This document shows positions 9,194-18,253 of a DNA stretch of 50,093 nt, in pieces; the first letter of the stretch is position 1, and every line of letters starts with the position of its first letter. The stretch is from Candidatus Thalassarchaeum sp. Lineage in GTDB: Archaea > Thermoplasmatota > Poseidoniia > Poseidoniales > Thalassarchaeaceae. The notes under the pieces were generated by a model. That model was not told the DNA's origin. It searched no databases and saw nothing but the letters and a program-made list of their open reading frames with translations. The stretch covers positions 1 to 50,093 of the forward strand of contig JAKURL010000012.1 in assembly GCA_022449345.1 (NCBI GenBank). Direction: 5' to 3'. The position numbers were made by a program, and so were the translations under genes.

Positions 9194-9414
9194 ATCCAAC
9201 GGCGAGGCCACTGTCCATCCGTCTTTCAAGCCATCCGCAAACGATAGTCTTAGAATCCCTAACAATCGACCTCTTGGGTCGTAGCCAGAAGCCCGAAAAT
9301 CTAGTAATTTGAGTAAAAAACCAGCAAATCAGTACGTAGTACTGTTTGTTTGTGCAAACGAAGTATTCATGTACGGACTTAATCCCCTGTGCCGACATAG
9401 TGTGAGGGGAAGTA
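9194..9414. promoter_or_regulatory. Divergent glyS/lhr control region with three inverted repeats
   Basis: This 221-bp gap, the longest in the window, has three short dyads. CAGTAC-GTA-GTACTG is a perfect repeat at 9330-9344. GTTTG-TG-CAAAC lies at 9348-9359. TCCCCT (9383-9388) pairs with AGGGGA (9405-9410), which includes the GAGGGGA ribosome-binding site ahead of the lhr ATG at 9415. The first two could be a regulator-binding site, and the third could mask the lhr ribosome-binding site in RNA. Functions are inferred. Confidence 0.5.
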
Positions 9415-12400
9415 ATGCCGAAAATTGAGTATGTAGAGGAATCTTGGGACACCGAGCAATTGCTCGAGAGCCTTTCTCCTCCTGTACGAAATTGGTTCAA
9501 GGATACATTTCCTGATTTTACCGATCCGCAAAAACTTGCAATCCCTAGAATTCTAAATGGAGAACATTTGCTTCTTTGTTCGCCAACGGGTTCCGGAAAA
9601 ACACTGACTGCTTTCCTCTCGATTATCGATAATTTGGTCCGTCGTTCCTTAGATGGTAGTCTGGACAAATCAGTTCAGTGTGTTTACATCTCACCAATCA
9701 AAGCACTAGCGAATGACATACAGAAGAACCTGATAGGTCCACTTACTGAAATCCGAGAAAAGTATCTGCCGGGCAGAGCAAAGGAAATCAAGGTCGGCTT
9801 GAGGACTGGTGACACTCCACAAAAAGAGCGAGAGCGGATGCTGAGAAATCCTCCTCACATCCTAATTACGACTCCTGAATCACTTGGATTGGCTCTTGCC
9901 TCAAAGCGCTTCAGACCATTGTTGAACGACATGAAATGGATGATTATCGACGAGATGCACTCTTTGGTGCCTACTAAGAGAGGGACGCATCTTTCTCTGA
10001 GCCTTGCATTGATGGATACCGTAGTTGAATCCGATGTGCAAAGAATCGGTATTTCTGCTACTATGGAGCCTCTGGAAGCGGTTGCAGAGTTTCTAGTAGC
10101 ATCGAGCTCTCGAGAGAGTGATACAGAACCTCAACATGTTGCAATCGCCAAGGTTTCTGGTGCCAGGCAGTTAGATCTCGACATCATTTTACCAACTCCA
10201 AGATTCTCTTCTTTACCGATTAAGGAAGTTCTCGAACACAATGTCGAGAGAATCAAGGAAATCGTTGAAGCTCATACTACAACACTTGTTTTCGTCAATA
10301 CTAGGCAAATGACGGAGACTGTGGTTCAGAAATTGAAAATCCTCGGTACCGAAGGAGTCGAAGGTCACCACGGTTCGATGGATAAGGCAATTCGATTAGA
10401 TGTAGAGCAGCAATTGAAGAACGGATATCTACGTTGTGTTGTTTCATCATCCTCTTTAGAAATGGGTATCGATATCGGTTCAGTCGATTGTGTAGTCCAG
10501 GTAGGTAGTCCAGGTTCAATCGCGACAGGTTTGCAAAGGGTTGGGCGCGCGGGCCACCAAGTCGGTGGCTTGCCTAGAGCTCGATTCCTTCCTACTTCTC
10601 CACAGGATTTACTGGAAGTTGTTGCCCTTCAGAATGGAATTCTTCGTGGTTCCATGGACTTACTGAAATTCCCGCAAAACTCTTTGGATGTTCTCGCGCA
10701 GTTTATGATTGGTCTGACGATTATCCAAGAATGGGATATAGATGATGGCTACGAATTGGTAACTTCTGCATGGCCATACAGAGAACTTCCACACGGTGAT
10801 TACATCGAGGTTCTAGACTTGCTTGAAGAAGAAAGGAGAGTTTGGGTTGATTGGGAAGATAATCGGTTTGGAAAGCGTGGATATGCCCAAATGATCTACT
10901 ACACGAATATTGGAACAATCGCCCCAGACAACAATTACCTTGTTTTCACCTCAGATGGAACTCTTGTCGGTCAACTCTCCAGTGGATTCGTTGCTGGCCT
11001 ACGTAATGGCGATGTGTTCCTTCTCGGTGGTTCGACTTACAGGGTTTCAAGCATTCAAGGAACTCGTGTAAATGTCACATCAGCAACAGGTTACAGGCCG
11101 ACAATCCCCTCTTGGGCAGGTGAGGCAAATTCTCGCTCAAATGAGTTGAGTTACGAGGTACTCGATATCCTTGAAAACACATCACATATGGTGCGTCTAG
11201 GTCGTGATGTGCGGCCTCTTCTCATGGATGTTTACGGCCTCAACAAGCCGATTGCTAATGCCCTCGCAAACTATCTTGATGAGCACTGTGCCACCACCTT
11301 CCAAGTTCCTAGCAGAGATCGAATTATTGTAGAACAGGTAGCAGCGCCATTGCCAACCTATATCGTGACGACTTGTCGAGGCCGAGCATTCAATCTCGCA
11401 TTGGGTTATCTTTTCGCTGGTATCGCTGTAAGAGATAACGTACTAGTGAACGAAATTTCCTTCGATGAAAATGGTTTCATGATCAAGTTAAGTCATGAGG
11501 TAGAAATTTCTAAGATTCCTGAGTTGTTCAAGGATGACTCTAGCCGAGAAGTATTGCAAAGATACATGCTCGACTCGCAGTTGTTTGCAAAACGATTCCG
11601 TGAAGTATCTAGCAGAAGTATGCTGAACCCGCGCAGAATTGGTGCTGACGAAGTTAGCCCTAAGCAATTCCAAAACCGTGCGGAACAAATTCTGCGAGCT
11701 CATCGCCAGATGGAAGATTCTGTAGTAATTAGAGAGGCGATGAATGAAATTATGAATACGGATTTGGAGATGAAAGAATTAGCCGACTTTATCGCCAGAA
11801 TGGATAGTGAAAATGTTAGGATAGTCCATCGCAGGGTGAAGATGCCTTCTCCACTAGGTATGACGCTCTTCATGTCTTCATTCGAAGACTTGTTGAGTCT
11901 ACGAACCCGTGCTTACCTAATCAAGGACATAGACCCAGAGATTCTTCGTAGACTCCTCGGAGCTCGTTCGCTTGCCACCGATTTAGATCGCGAGCGATTA
12001 GCACAGTATTACCAAGATAAGGTTGCAGTGCCCGATTCCGCAACAGGTTTGCTAAGATTGATGGATATGGGTGGAGGATTGGAGAAGTCACTTACTCATC
12101 CACTATATTCTGAGAAATTAAAGAATGTCGAATTCGAACAATTACGCGAATGGGTCTACGAATTAGCAGAGCGTGGTCTAATCACCAAGGTGCGAAACAC
12201 CGGACACGATCAAATCGACGACAAGTGGTTCTCTGAGAGAATGGCCGGTGTGCACGGAACTCTAGGATGTCTAGCTGTCTCTGGGGCGGATGAAATGGAA
12301 GATCTCCGCGCCTTATACACAGGTGGCTTGACCTTTGAAATGGGTCAAGATTTCGCCGATGGGGACCCTGTCAATTGGAAGGAAACCTACCTTTCCGATC

Positions 12401-14706
12401 CAATGGATTGTCTTCGTCTGAAATTGCTTGATATGCTAGGTTCAGAAGGGCCTCAGACCCTAGACAAGTTGGTTAGCAGGCTTCCATTCCCTCGAAGTCA
12501 AGTTGAATCAGTATTGCAGGAACTAGAGATGAGAAATCTAGTCTCTATTGGTTTCTTCACTCAAACCGACGACGGTGAATATATTCTACGTGTCGACGAA
12601 TATCGAATTACTGGAGGTCAGGTTGAGGTAGTAGATTACCGAACCCTGCAGACGTTGATTTTACAGAAGTCCTTTACCCAATACGAAGAGCCAGCGGAGG
12701 CGATTCGCAACCTAATTCTGGTTCAGCGAAGAGACGAGATGCTCCATCGTGTCAAGGACTACCGATTCCGTGATTGGAAGGATATCAAACACGATCCTGA
12801 CGTAATCAACGGTCGATTGCTGCACAATCGCGTTGGTTACACTATGGAAGACCAATTGCCCGTCGTTCTAGGACTGAGAGGAGATCCTTGGTTAGGGCCT
12901 CTAGAAGAGGAATTGTTGGAGAAGATTCCAAAGGAAGGCATGAGCCGAATGGAATTGTTCGATGGTTATCCTAAAGGAAAGGAAAATGCCCACATACAAA
13001 GGTCGTTGAAGAGTGCTCTTTCCAATCTAGAAAGACAATTAATCATCGGGAAGAAATACATCGAACTGCCAAATAGAAAGCGCTCTCTGGCGGTTTTCCA
13101 TAGGATTCAAGATAGAGTAAAGCCAATGAAATTCGATGAGGCCGTAAAGACGCTAATCGAGAGAATCGGTCCGGTTCGATTACACACTCTAAGATTCTTC
13201 GTTTCCCGCCCAGTTGAAGAATTAGCCGAAACTCTGAGAGACCTTGAAAACTCCGGAAAAATTGCCCGTGTAGTGGCTTTGCAACCCGATCCAACCGACT
13301 ATTATTCCAGTCATGATGATGCTGAGAAACTGCTCTCCCCAATGGCAGAAGACCGTAAGATGAGGATTGTCTCGCAATCAGATCCATTCTGTTCTCGCTT
13401 TATCCAAGAAGTTCGCTTGATGTTGAAACAAGGATGGTATCATCCTGTATTCAAGGGAGTTGATCCTGTTGGTAGAATTCTGATGTTTGTCGTCAATGAT
13501 TATCTCGAAATCAAAGATATCAACATCCCACATTCATATCTCGATGAGTTCAAGGATACTTTCGATGAATTACTCGAAAATTACCGAGACAGACTAATCG
13601 ATGTTTCCGTTATTCATGCATTCAATGGGGTGCCAGTGCACGATTGTGATGAAAATGTGCAACAGATTCTCTCCGACCTTGGATTCGAATCGATGGGAGA
13701 TGGCGAGAGATACATCCGAGGTGGCGTAGTAGATCCAATGCCTCGAAAGAAGATTAACAGAATTCTCTTTCATCACCATTCACTGCACCAAAAGACGCGT
13801 CATGAGAACGAAACAATCGCACTCGAACATTTCGAGGAGTTGAGAGATGATTTCGCTTTACGTGGCCGCTGTGAGATGTTCCGTGTTGACCTCAAATCTA
13901 TGGCTGCTGCCCATCAGTTGCATCAAGGAACCAATTTGCGTGGGCATTTGGTTTGGGCGCGAATGCCGCATTTCCAACGCTTGTTGACAATCAGAAATGT
14001 ACAGGCGCCAGATGAGGATGAAGATATTCTGCAATTTTTCCGTGAACACCACGATCCTGTAATATTCATGGAACGACACGCGATGCGTCGTGGTGAATTC
14101 CGCAAACTAATCTCGCCATTGGTACGCAGTGGCCATCTTGTGCAAGATTATCGAGGAGGCTTCAAGACAGTCGAGCCAATACGTTCCTATGATTTGTGGG
14201 AAGTGAAACGTGATTATTTACGAGATCTAGTCAAAGACTACCCTGTAATCACCTTGAAGCAGGTGGAGAGGTTAGCAGGTTCGCCGTTTTCAGCAGAAGA
14301 AATCTCTGATGTAATGCGAGAATTCGAAGAGGATGGAACCCTAATCAAGGGATTCTTAGTAGACGATATGCACGATGTTTGTTGGGGTCGCCACGACTTA
14401 TTGGACGGATCAGACGCACTAACTCGCACCCGTGACCTTGTGATTCCACCATCTGATCCACTCATTCACTACTATGGCAGCCTCCTTAGGGAGAGATTCG
14501 GATATGGTTCTGCATACCTTGTATTCCATCGGGAAGAACCAGTTGCGGCTTTCAAAGCAAATACCAGAGAAGGAGTTATTCATATCACTGACTTTGTTGG
14601 AGATTCCGACCTAGAAAAAGAAGCACTGAGAGTCATGAAAGAATTCGCTTGGGAACATGACATGCCATTGAAAGGCAAGCTCTACGAACGTTTACGAACT
14701 CGCTGA
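9415..14706 (+). CDS. lhr: Giant Lhr-family superfamily 2 helicase
   Basis: ATP-dependent 3'-5' DNA (or RNA:DNA) translocase of the large-helicase-related family, thought to act in DNA repair. 1763 residues. The helicase core occupies about the first 400: motif I SPTGSGKT (56-63), Ia ISPIKALAN, II DEMH (179-182, instead of the usual DEIH/DEVH), III SAT (214-216), IV FVNTR, and VI QRVGRAGHQ (374-382). Winged-helix and Lhr-core domains follow to about residue 850. About 900 further residues with repeated helical/winged-helix-like segments make it about twice the Lhr core length. The start follows GAGGGGA. The 3' end overlaps the convergent archaeosortase gene by 15 bases. No frameshift is seen. 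Confidence 0.92.
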   Translation: MPKIEYVEESWDTEQLLESLSPPVRNWFKDTFPDFTDPQKLAIPRILNGEHLLLCSPTGSGKTLTAFLSIIDNLVRRSLDGSLDKSVQCVYISPIKALANDIQKNLIGPLTEIREKYLPGRAKEIKVGLRTGDTPQKERERMLRNPPHILITTPESLGLALASKRFRPLLNDMKWMIIDEMHSLVPTKRGTHLSLSLALMDTVVESDVQRIGISATMEPLEAVAEFLVASSSRESDTEPQHVAIAKVSGARQLDLDIILPTPRFSSLPIKEVLEHNVERIKEIVEAHTTTLVFVNTRQMTETVVQKLKILGTEGVEGHHGSMDKAIRLDVEQQLKNGYLRCVVSSSSLEMGIDIGSVDCVVQVGSPGSIATGLQRVGRAGHQVGGLPRARFLPTSPQDLLEVVALQNGILRGSMDLLKFPQNSLDVLAQFMIGLTIIQEWDIDDGYELVTSAWPYRELPHGDYIEVLDLLEEERRVWVDWEDNRFGKRGYAQMIYYTNIGTIAPDNNYLVFTSDGTLVGQLSSGFVAGLRNGDVFLLGGSTYRVSSIQGTRVNVTSATGYRPTIPSWAGEANSRSNELSYEVLDILENTSHMVRLGRDVRPLLMDVYGLNKPIANALANYLDEHCATTFQVPSRDRIIVEQVAAPLPTYIVTTCRGRAFNLALGYLFAGIAVRDNVLVNEISFDENGFMIKLSHEVEISKIPELFKDDSSREVLQRYMLDSQLFAKRFREVSSRSMLNPRRIGADEVSPKQFQNRAEQILRAHRQMEDSVVIREAMNEIMNTDLEMKELADFIARMDSENVRIVHRRVKMPSPLGMTLFMSSFEDLLSLRTRAYLIKDIDPEILRRLLGARSLATDLDRERLAQYYQDKVAVPDSATGLLRLMDMGGGLEKSLTHPLYSEKLKNVEFEQLREWVYELAERGLITKVRNTGHDQIDDKWFSERMAGVHGTLGCLAVSGADEMEDLRALYTGGLTFEMGQDFADGDPVNWKETYLSDPMDCLRLKLLDMLGSEGPQTLDKLVSRLPFPRSQVESVLQELEMRNLVSIGFFTQTDDGEYILRVDEYRITGGQVEVVDYRTLQTLILQKSFTQYEEPAEAIRNLILVQRRDEMLHRVKDYRFRDWKDIKHDPDVINGRLLHNRVGYTMEDQLPVVLGLRGDPWLGPLEEELLEKIPKEGMSRMELFDGYPKGKENAHIQRSLKSALSNLERQLIIGKKYIELPNRKRSLAVFHRIQDRVKPMKFDEAVKTLIERIGPVRLHTLRFFVSRPVEELAETLRDLENSGKIARVVALQPDPTDYYSSHDDAEKLLSPMAEDRKMRIVSQSDPFCSRFIQEVRLMLKQGWYHPVFKGVDPVGRILMFVVNDYLEIKDINIPHSYLDEFKDTFDELLENYRDRLIDVSVIHAFNGVPVHDCDENVQQILSDLGFESMGDGERYIRGGVVDPMPRKKINRILFHHHSLHQKTRHENETIALEHFEELRDDFALRGRCEMFRVDLKSMAAAHQLHQGTNLRGHLVWARMPHFQRLLTIRNVQAPDEDEDILQFFREHHDPVIFMERHAMRRGEFRKLISPLVRSGHLVQDYRGGFKTVEPIRSYDLWEVKRDYLRDLVKDYPVITLKQVERLAGSPFSAEEISDVMREFEEDGTLIKGFLVDDMHDVCWGRHDLLDGSDALTRTRDLVIPPSDPLIHYYGSLLRERFGYGSAYLVFHREEPVAAFKANTREGVIHITDFVGDSDLEKEALRVMKEFAWEHDMPLKGKLYERLRTR

Positions 14707-15699
14707 AGATTTCGACTCACCTCGCAATTTACGAGGTAATAATTGCATGATGTTTCTGTGCAGTTCTGGCAGCATGTCGAATAATGCCACAGCCAATAAG
14801 AACATTGCGAATAGGCTGGCGGCTTTTGCTGCATAACTATGAGCAAAATCGAACATACTCAAGCCTAGGAATTCCCAATTTTGATATTGGTCAGATAACC
14901 AAACAATCCCAGCATTGCGGAATGTGTTGAGGATGTGAATAGTAGGGATTGAAATCAATAATCCGCGCATCCTTCGATTCCACGGCACTGTTTGTAGAGC
15001 GACGATTGCTCCTACAAAGATAATCATTGATTGCAATCCGGAGCAACTTAGGATAAATCCAATATTGACTTCTTCACCTGTTTCATGATACATCGGGATG
15101 AAGAATCCACCATCTCCTAATGGCTGGGTTAGAAGCAACATATTTCCATTCCATTCACTAAGGGGAATCTCACCACCATTTTGCAAATCAACCATTACTT
15201 CGCCCATGGTGTAGGATCCTAGTCCAACAAATTCCAACATCCACTCAGCACTGTGAGCGGTTAGCATCACGAATGCGATGTTGAGGTAAGGGATACAATA
15301 TACTACGTGGTAAGGTATCATTGACCATGCTACCATGCCCCTGAACCAGACCAATGATTGTCTGGTTTCAGACGATAATTGGCTGTTTTTGTCTATTTCA
15401 AACCACGCTAGAGCAATTCCACCAGGAAGCGCCGTAGCAGTCATTAAGACAAGAACAGGGTCTCCGATTTTGACATAATATTCTGAAAGAAGATAGATGA
15501 ATAGACCCAGAAGTATCCATCCTGATCCAGCAACACGTCCAGACCAACCGTCTGAAGATCGGGCGAAAGAAATTGCTAGAAGGGTCATTCCAATGATTCC
15601 AATAAGCAATCGAAGCGCTTCACCTGAGATGCCAATCGAGTCAGCAATAGCTGCTAAAGCGGCTCCAATCGGCTCCTCCATTGAGTCGACTCCAGCCAT
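14692..15699 (-). CDS. artA: Archaeosortase (exosortase/archaeosortase family transpeptidase)
   Basis: Polytopic membrane cysteine transpeptidase that cleaves C-terminal sorting signals of surface proteins and is thought to attach them to membrane lipid. 335 residues with about eight membrane segments. The family catalytic residues are visible: Cys219 in LSCSGLQS, Arg261 in NTFRNAGIVW and His287 in FAHSYAAK. A long extracytoplasmic loop lies between residues 165 and 210. It is divergent from gmhA with 46 bases between start codons. Whether it is ArtA (PGF-CTERM) or another archaeosortase subtype cannot be settled by eye. The gene symbol is therefore tentative while the family is secure. Confidence 0.88.
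   Translation of the reverse strand: MAGVDSMEEPIGAALAAIADSIGISGEALRLLIGIIGMTLLAISFARSSDGWSGRVAGSGWILLGLFIYLLSEYYVKIGDPVLVLMTATALPGGIALAWFEIDKNSQLSSETRQSLVWFRGMVAWSMIPYHVVYCIPYLNIAFVMLTAHSAEWMLEFVGLGSYTMGEVMVDLQNGGEIPLSEWNGNMLLLTQPLGDGGFFIPMYHETGEEVNIGFILSCSGLQSMIIFVGAIVALQTVPWNRRMRGLLISIPTIHILNTFRNAGIVWLSDQYQNWEFLGLSMFDFAHSYAAKAASLFAMFLLAVALFDMLPELHRNIMQLLPRKLRGESKSSASS
14719..14737. other. Stem-loop at the lhr/archaeosortase convergent junction
   Basis: ACCTCG and CGAGGT form a perfect 6-bp stem around CAATTTA, 13 bases after the lhr stop and inside the last codons of the archaeosortase gene. It could slow or end lhr transcription or protect the mRNA 3' end. There is no T tract. Confidence 0.3.
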
Positions 15700-15745
15700 T
15701 AACTCGTAAATATGATGCCCTCACCGGTTTGCTTTGGGAGACAAC
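15700..15745. promoter_or_regulatory. Short divergent promoter shared by archaeosortase and gmhA
   Basis: The 46 bases between the two ATGs contain one AT-rich core, GTAAATATGATG. On the minus strand it reads CATATTTAC about 20 bases before the archaeosortase ATG. On the plus strand it lies about 32 bases before the gmhA ATG. GGGAG precedes the gmhA ATG and may be its ribosome-binding site. A single TATA-like element may therefore serve both directions. Confidence 0.4.
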
Positions 15746-16315
15746 ATGGGCTTCGATTTCGATTCATTCGCTGAGGGCTATCTCAGCGATTTGCGCCGAA
15801 CCCTTTCAGAGGTCTCTAAATCTCAAATTAAGGCGCTGTGGAATGAATTAGAAGCAGTAAAGGAGAGAGGCGGAAACATCCACATGATCGGTAATGGAGG
15901 AAGTGCTGCTACATCCTCTCATAGTGCAGGAGATTGGTCAAAGGAATTAGGAATTCCAACAATTGCCCACACAGACAACATTTCGTCGTTCACAGCATGG
16001 GCAAACGACACAGATTACGTCAATGTGTTCGCGGGCCAATTATCCGTTTTTGCTAAGGCTGGTGACTTAGTTATTGCATACTCTGGTTCAGGTAATTCAG
16101 CGAATGTATTGAATGGAATCACAGCCGCAAAAGAAGCAGGTTGCAGGACTGCGGCCGTAACTGGCGACTACAATGGTGGTGCGGGCGGCGAGTTAGCCGG
16201 AATGGTTGATGTTGCGATAGTCGTACCAACTACATCTATGGAACGAATCGAGGATATGCAACTAATCATCAATCACATTGTCAAAGAAGCCCAGAAAACG
16301 AATCGTGGAAAGTGA
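15746..16315 (+). CDS. gmhA: Phosphoheptose isomerase (sedoheptulose 7-phosphate isomerase)
   Basis: Cytoplasmic SIS-domain enzyme converting sedoheptulose 7-phosphate to heptose 7-phosphate, the first step toward nucleotide-activated heptose. The frame opens with a TTG at 15734, but the ATG at 15746 with GGGAG upstream is the better start, giving 189 residues, typical of GmhA. IGNGGSAATSSHSAGDW is the phosphate-binding SIS signature, followed by YSGSGNSANVL and by MERIEDMQLIINH near the C-terminus. The gmhB-like gene follows four bases after the stop. The transketolase genes at 43.5-45.3 kb supply its substrate. Confidence 0.92.
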   Translation: MGFDFDSFAEGYLSDLRRTLSEVSKSQIKALWNELEAVKERGGNIHMIGNGGSAATSSHSAGDWSKELGIPTIAHTDNISSFTAWANDTDYVNVFAGQLSVFAKAGDLVIAYSGSGNSANVLNGITAAKEAGCRTAAVTGDYNGGAGGELAGMVDVAIVVPTTSMERIEDMQLIINHIVKEAQKTNRGK

Positions 16316-16319
16316 TACG

Positions 16320-16961
16320 ATGCTACTACCTCACCGCGATTCTGCGGCATTGACCGACCCACTCGAAATGTTAGAATTGCCCGTAGGGCAGCAATGGGAT
16401 GGCAAAATCGCATATCTTGACCGTGATGGTGTCATCAATGTAGGTAGTGAGAATTACGTAAATTCCCCCGCCGAAGTAGAACTTCTCCCCAAGGCAGCAG
16501 AGTCAATTGGACGATTACGTAGAGCTGGATATAGAATCGTGATTGTAACTAACCAATCGCCAATCTCTAGGGGTCATTGGGATGCCGACAATCTAGATGA
16601 TATTCATTCAGAATTGAGAAGTAGGCTTCTAACGGAAGATTCCGATGCTCATCTCGACTTAATTTTGTTTTCTCCATATGCTCCATGGGAAGGTGCTTGG
16701 GCTAGGAAACCAAATTCCGGCATGCTCGAGGCAGGTAGACAGTTGATTGAGGCAGCCTCTTCTAATGCTGATTTCAGCTCACTAAGACTACAATTCGATG
16801 CGGATTGGGTCGAAAGGCCCGATGAGTCAACCTCATTCATGGTAGGTGATAGAGGAGTCGATATGGCTGCCGCGGAGAGCTTCGGAGTTAGAGGCATCCG
16901 TTGCGACCCAGATATTGGGATTGCAGGGGTTGTTGACTCTATACTGGGGGGTGCCGCGTGA
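16320..16961 (+). CDS. gmhB: HAD-family D-glycero-D-manno-heptose 1,7-bisphosphate phosphatase-like protein
   Basis: Probable phosphatase of the nucleotide-heptose pathway, next to gmhA. The start is the ATG at 16320, four bases after the gmhA stop, giving 213 residues. An upstream in-frame TTG at 16278 lies inside gmhA. All HAD motifs are present: YLDRDGVIN (nucleophile and acid Asp), VTNQ, RKPNSGM (Lys) and GDRGVD. The region before RKP (FSPYAPWEGAWA) lacks the Cys/His zinc cluster seen in classical GmhB, so it belongs to the zinc-less subgroup or acts on a related sugar bisphosphate. The 3' end overlaps the tiaS start by 4 bases (GTGA). Confidence 0.85.
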   Translation: MLLPHRDSAALTDPLEMLELPVGQQWDGKIAYLDRDGVINVGSENYVNSPAEVELLPKAAESIGRLRRAGYRIVIVTNQSPISRGHWDADNLDDIHSELRSRLLTEDSDAHLDLILFSPYAPWEGAWARKPNSGMLEAGRQLIEAASSNADFSSLRLQFDADWVERPDESTSFMVGDRGVDMAAAESFGVRGIRCDPDIGIAGVVDSILGGAA

Positions 16962-18235
16962 GCGGTACCCATGTGAAAAGTGTCATCCGAATTGGATTGG
17001 ATGACACCGATCATGTTGATCATGCTTGCACAACAGAGCACTTCCAGCGGTTGCTATGTCAGTTGGAATATTCTGTGAAGAGTCTTCAGGTTACGGACAG
17101 AAGACTGATCAGGCTATGGCCGTTTGCGCCGAATAGGACACGAGGCAACGCCGCAGTTTCAGCAATTTGTGAATGTGACGCCGCTGAATTGGAGATTCTC
17201 CATTCTGTTTGCAGTGAATTCATGGAAGGGTTGGGGGACGAAATTGAGGGTGATTATCCTCAGACGGGACAGAAACCGTCACCGTGTTTGCTTGTAGCAA
17301 TCGAAGAATTTTCTGAATCGTGGTACTGGGAGGCAGTTAAAGGAGAGGTTTCTATTGAATCTCGTCTCGGAGGACTACCAGGTTCAACAAGGAAATACTC
17401 ACTTGAAGATACACCAATCGGAGTAGTGGGAGCATCTTCAGCCATCGCTTGGAATCCTAGTGAATACAACACATGGGAACTAATCGCATGGAGGAGGCCA
17501 GAGAAAATCAGAACACCACGCAAGGTTGCATTGCGAGCAATTGACGCCATGTCTTCGAAATTCCCAAGCACGTTTGCAAATAGGGATCCAACAACAGGTC
17601 GAGGGATGATTATGCCTCGAACCAATTGTCCAGTTCTTTATGGGATTAGGGCTGAGTCTTCTGAAGAGTTGCTTTCTGCGCATGAATTTCTACAAAGCAG
17701 AGAAGATGTAGAGTCCTGTGATTCGTGGGCAATTCATAGAACCAATCAGATTTCAGACGATCATTTGCTTGGCTACGAATCCGCTGTGGTTTCCTCTGAG
17801 CCGATTGAGGTTCAAGGCGGCCATTCTTCGGTCAAGGTCTGGAATGGTGAGGCAACGGTTAGCTTAGTTGCCTTCTCCGAAAGCGGGGAAGTAAATGTCT
17901 TGTTACGTCGATTAAAGACTGGAGACGAAGTACAATGGATGGGGTTAATTTCTCCTTCTTCGGACGTGCATTTGGAGAGACTCAGGGTAAATTCAGCTTC
18001 GCCAAGGGCAGGAAAACGACCAGAGTGTTGTGGTAAGGCGATGAGAAGTGCAGGTTTAGGCCAAGGTCTCCGTTGCAAAAAATGTGGTAATTCAGTGGAT
18101 AAATCTTGGTTAGTAAAAGCAATTTCGTTTGAGACACCTTTCGATGGATGGGTGGAACCAACTCCAGCGAATAGAAGGCATCTAGCAAAACCATTACAGA
18201 GGGGACTACCGACAACCAAAAACAATCAAGGATGA
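16958..18235 (+). CDS. tiaS: tRNA(Ile2) 2-agmatinylcytidine synthetase TiaS
   Basis: Modifies C34 of the CAU-anticodon tRNA-Ile with agmatine so that it decodes AUA, an archaeal-specific function. 425 residues starting with GTG at 16958 in a GTGA overlap with gmhB. The N-terminus IRIGLDDTDHVDHACTTE (DDTD near 15-18) is the family signature. RGNAAVS and the TGRGMIMPRTNCPVLYGIRAE segment belong to the TiaS catalytic core. An OB-fold (SLVAFSESGEVN...) precedes a C-terminal zinc ribbon with CC...CKKC near residues 357-377. The link to the heptose genes is probably only transcriptional. Confidence 0.92.
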   Translation: MSGTHVKSVIRIGLDDTDHVDHACTTEHFQRLLCQLEYSVKSLQVTDRRLIRLWPFAPNRTRGNAAVSAICECDAAELEILHSVCSEFMEGLGDEIEGDYPQTGQKPSPCLLVAIEEFSESWYWEAVKGEVSIESRLGGLPGSTRKYSLEDTPIGVVGASSAIAWNPSEYNTWELIAWRRPEKIRTPRKVALRAIDAMSSKFPSTFANRDPTTGRGMIMPRTNCPVLYGIRAESSEELLSAHEFLQSREDVESCDSWAIHRTNQISDDHLLGYESAVVSSEPIEVQGGHSSVKVWNGEATVSLVAFSESGEVNVLLRRLKTGDEVQWMGLISPSSDVHLERLRVNSASPRAGKRPECCGKAMRSAGLGQGLRCKKCGNSVDKSWLVKAISFETPFDGWVEPTPANRRHLAKPLQRGLPTTKNNQG

Positions 18236-18253
18236 TGCACTTCTCGTAGTTCT

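Noticed and set aside
9090-9668. 192-codon minus-strand frame spanning the glyS/lhr gap
   Set aside because: Overlaps glyS in a different frame and the start of lhr on the other strand. Composition looks non-coding.
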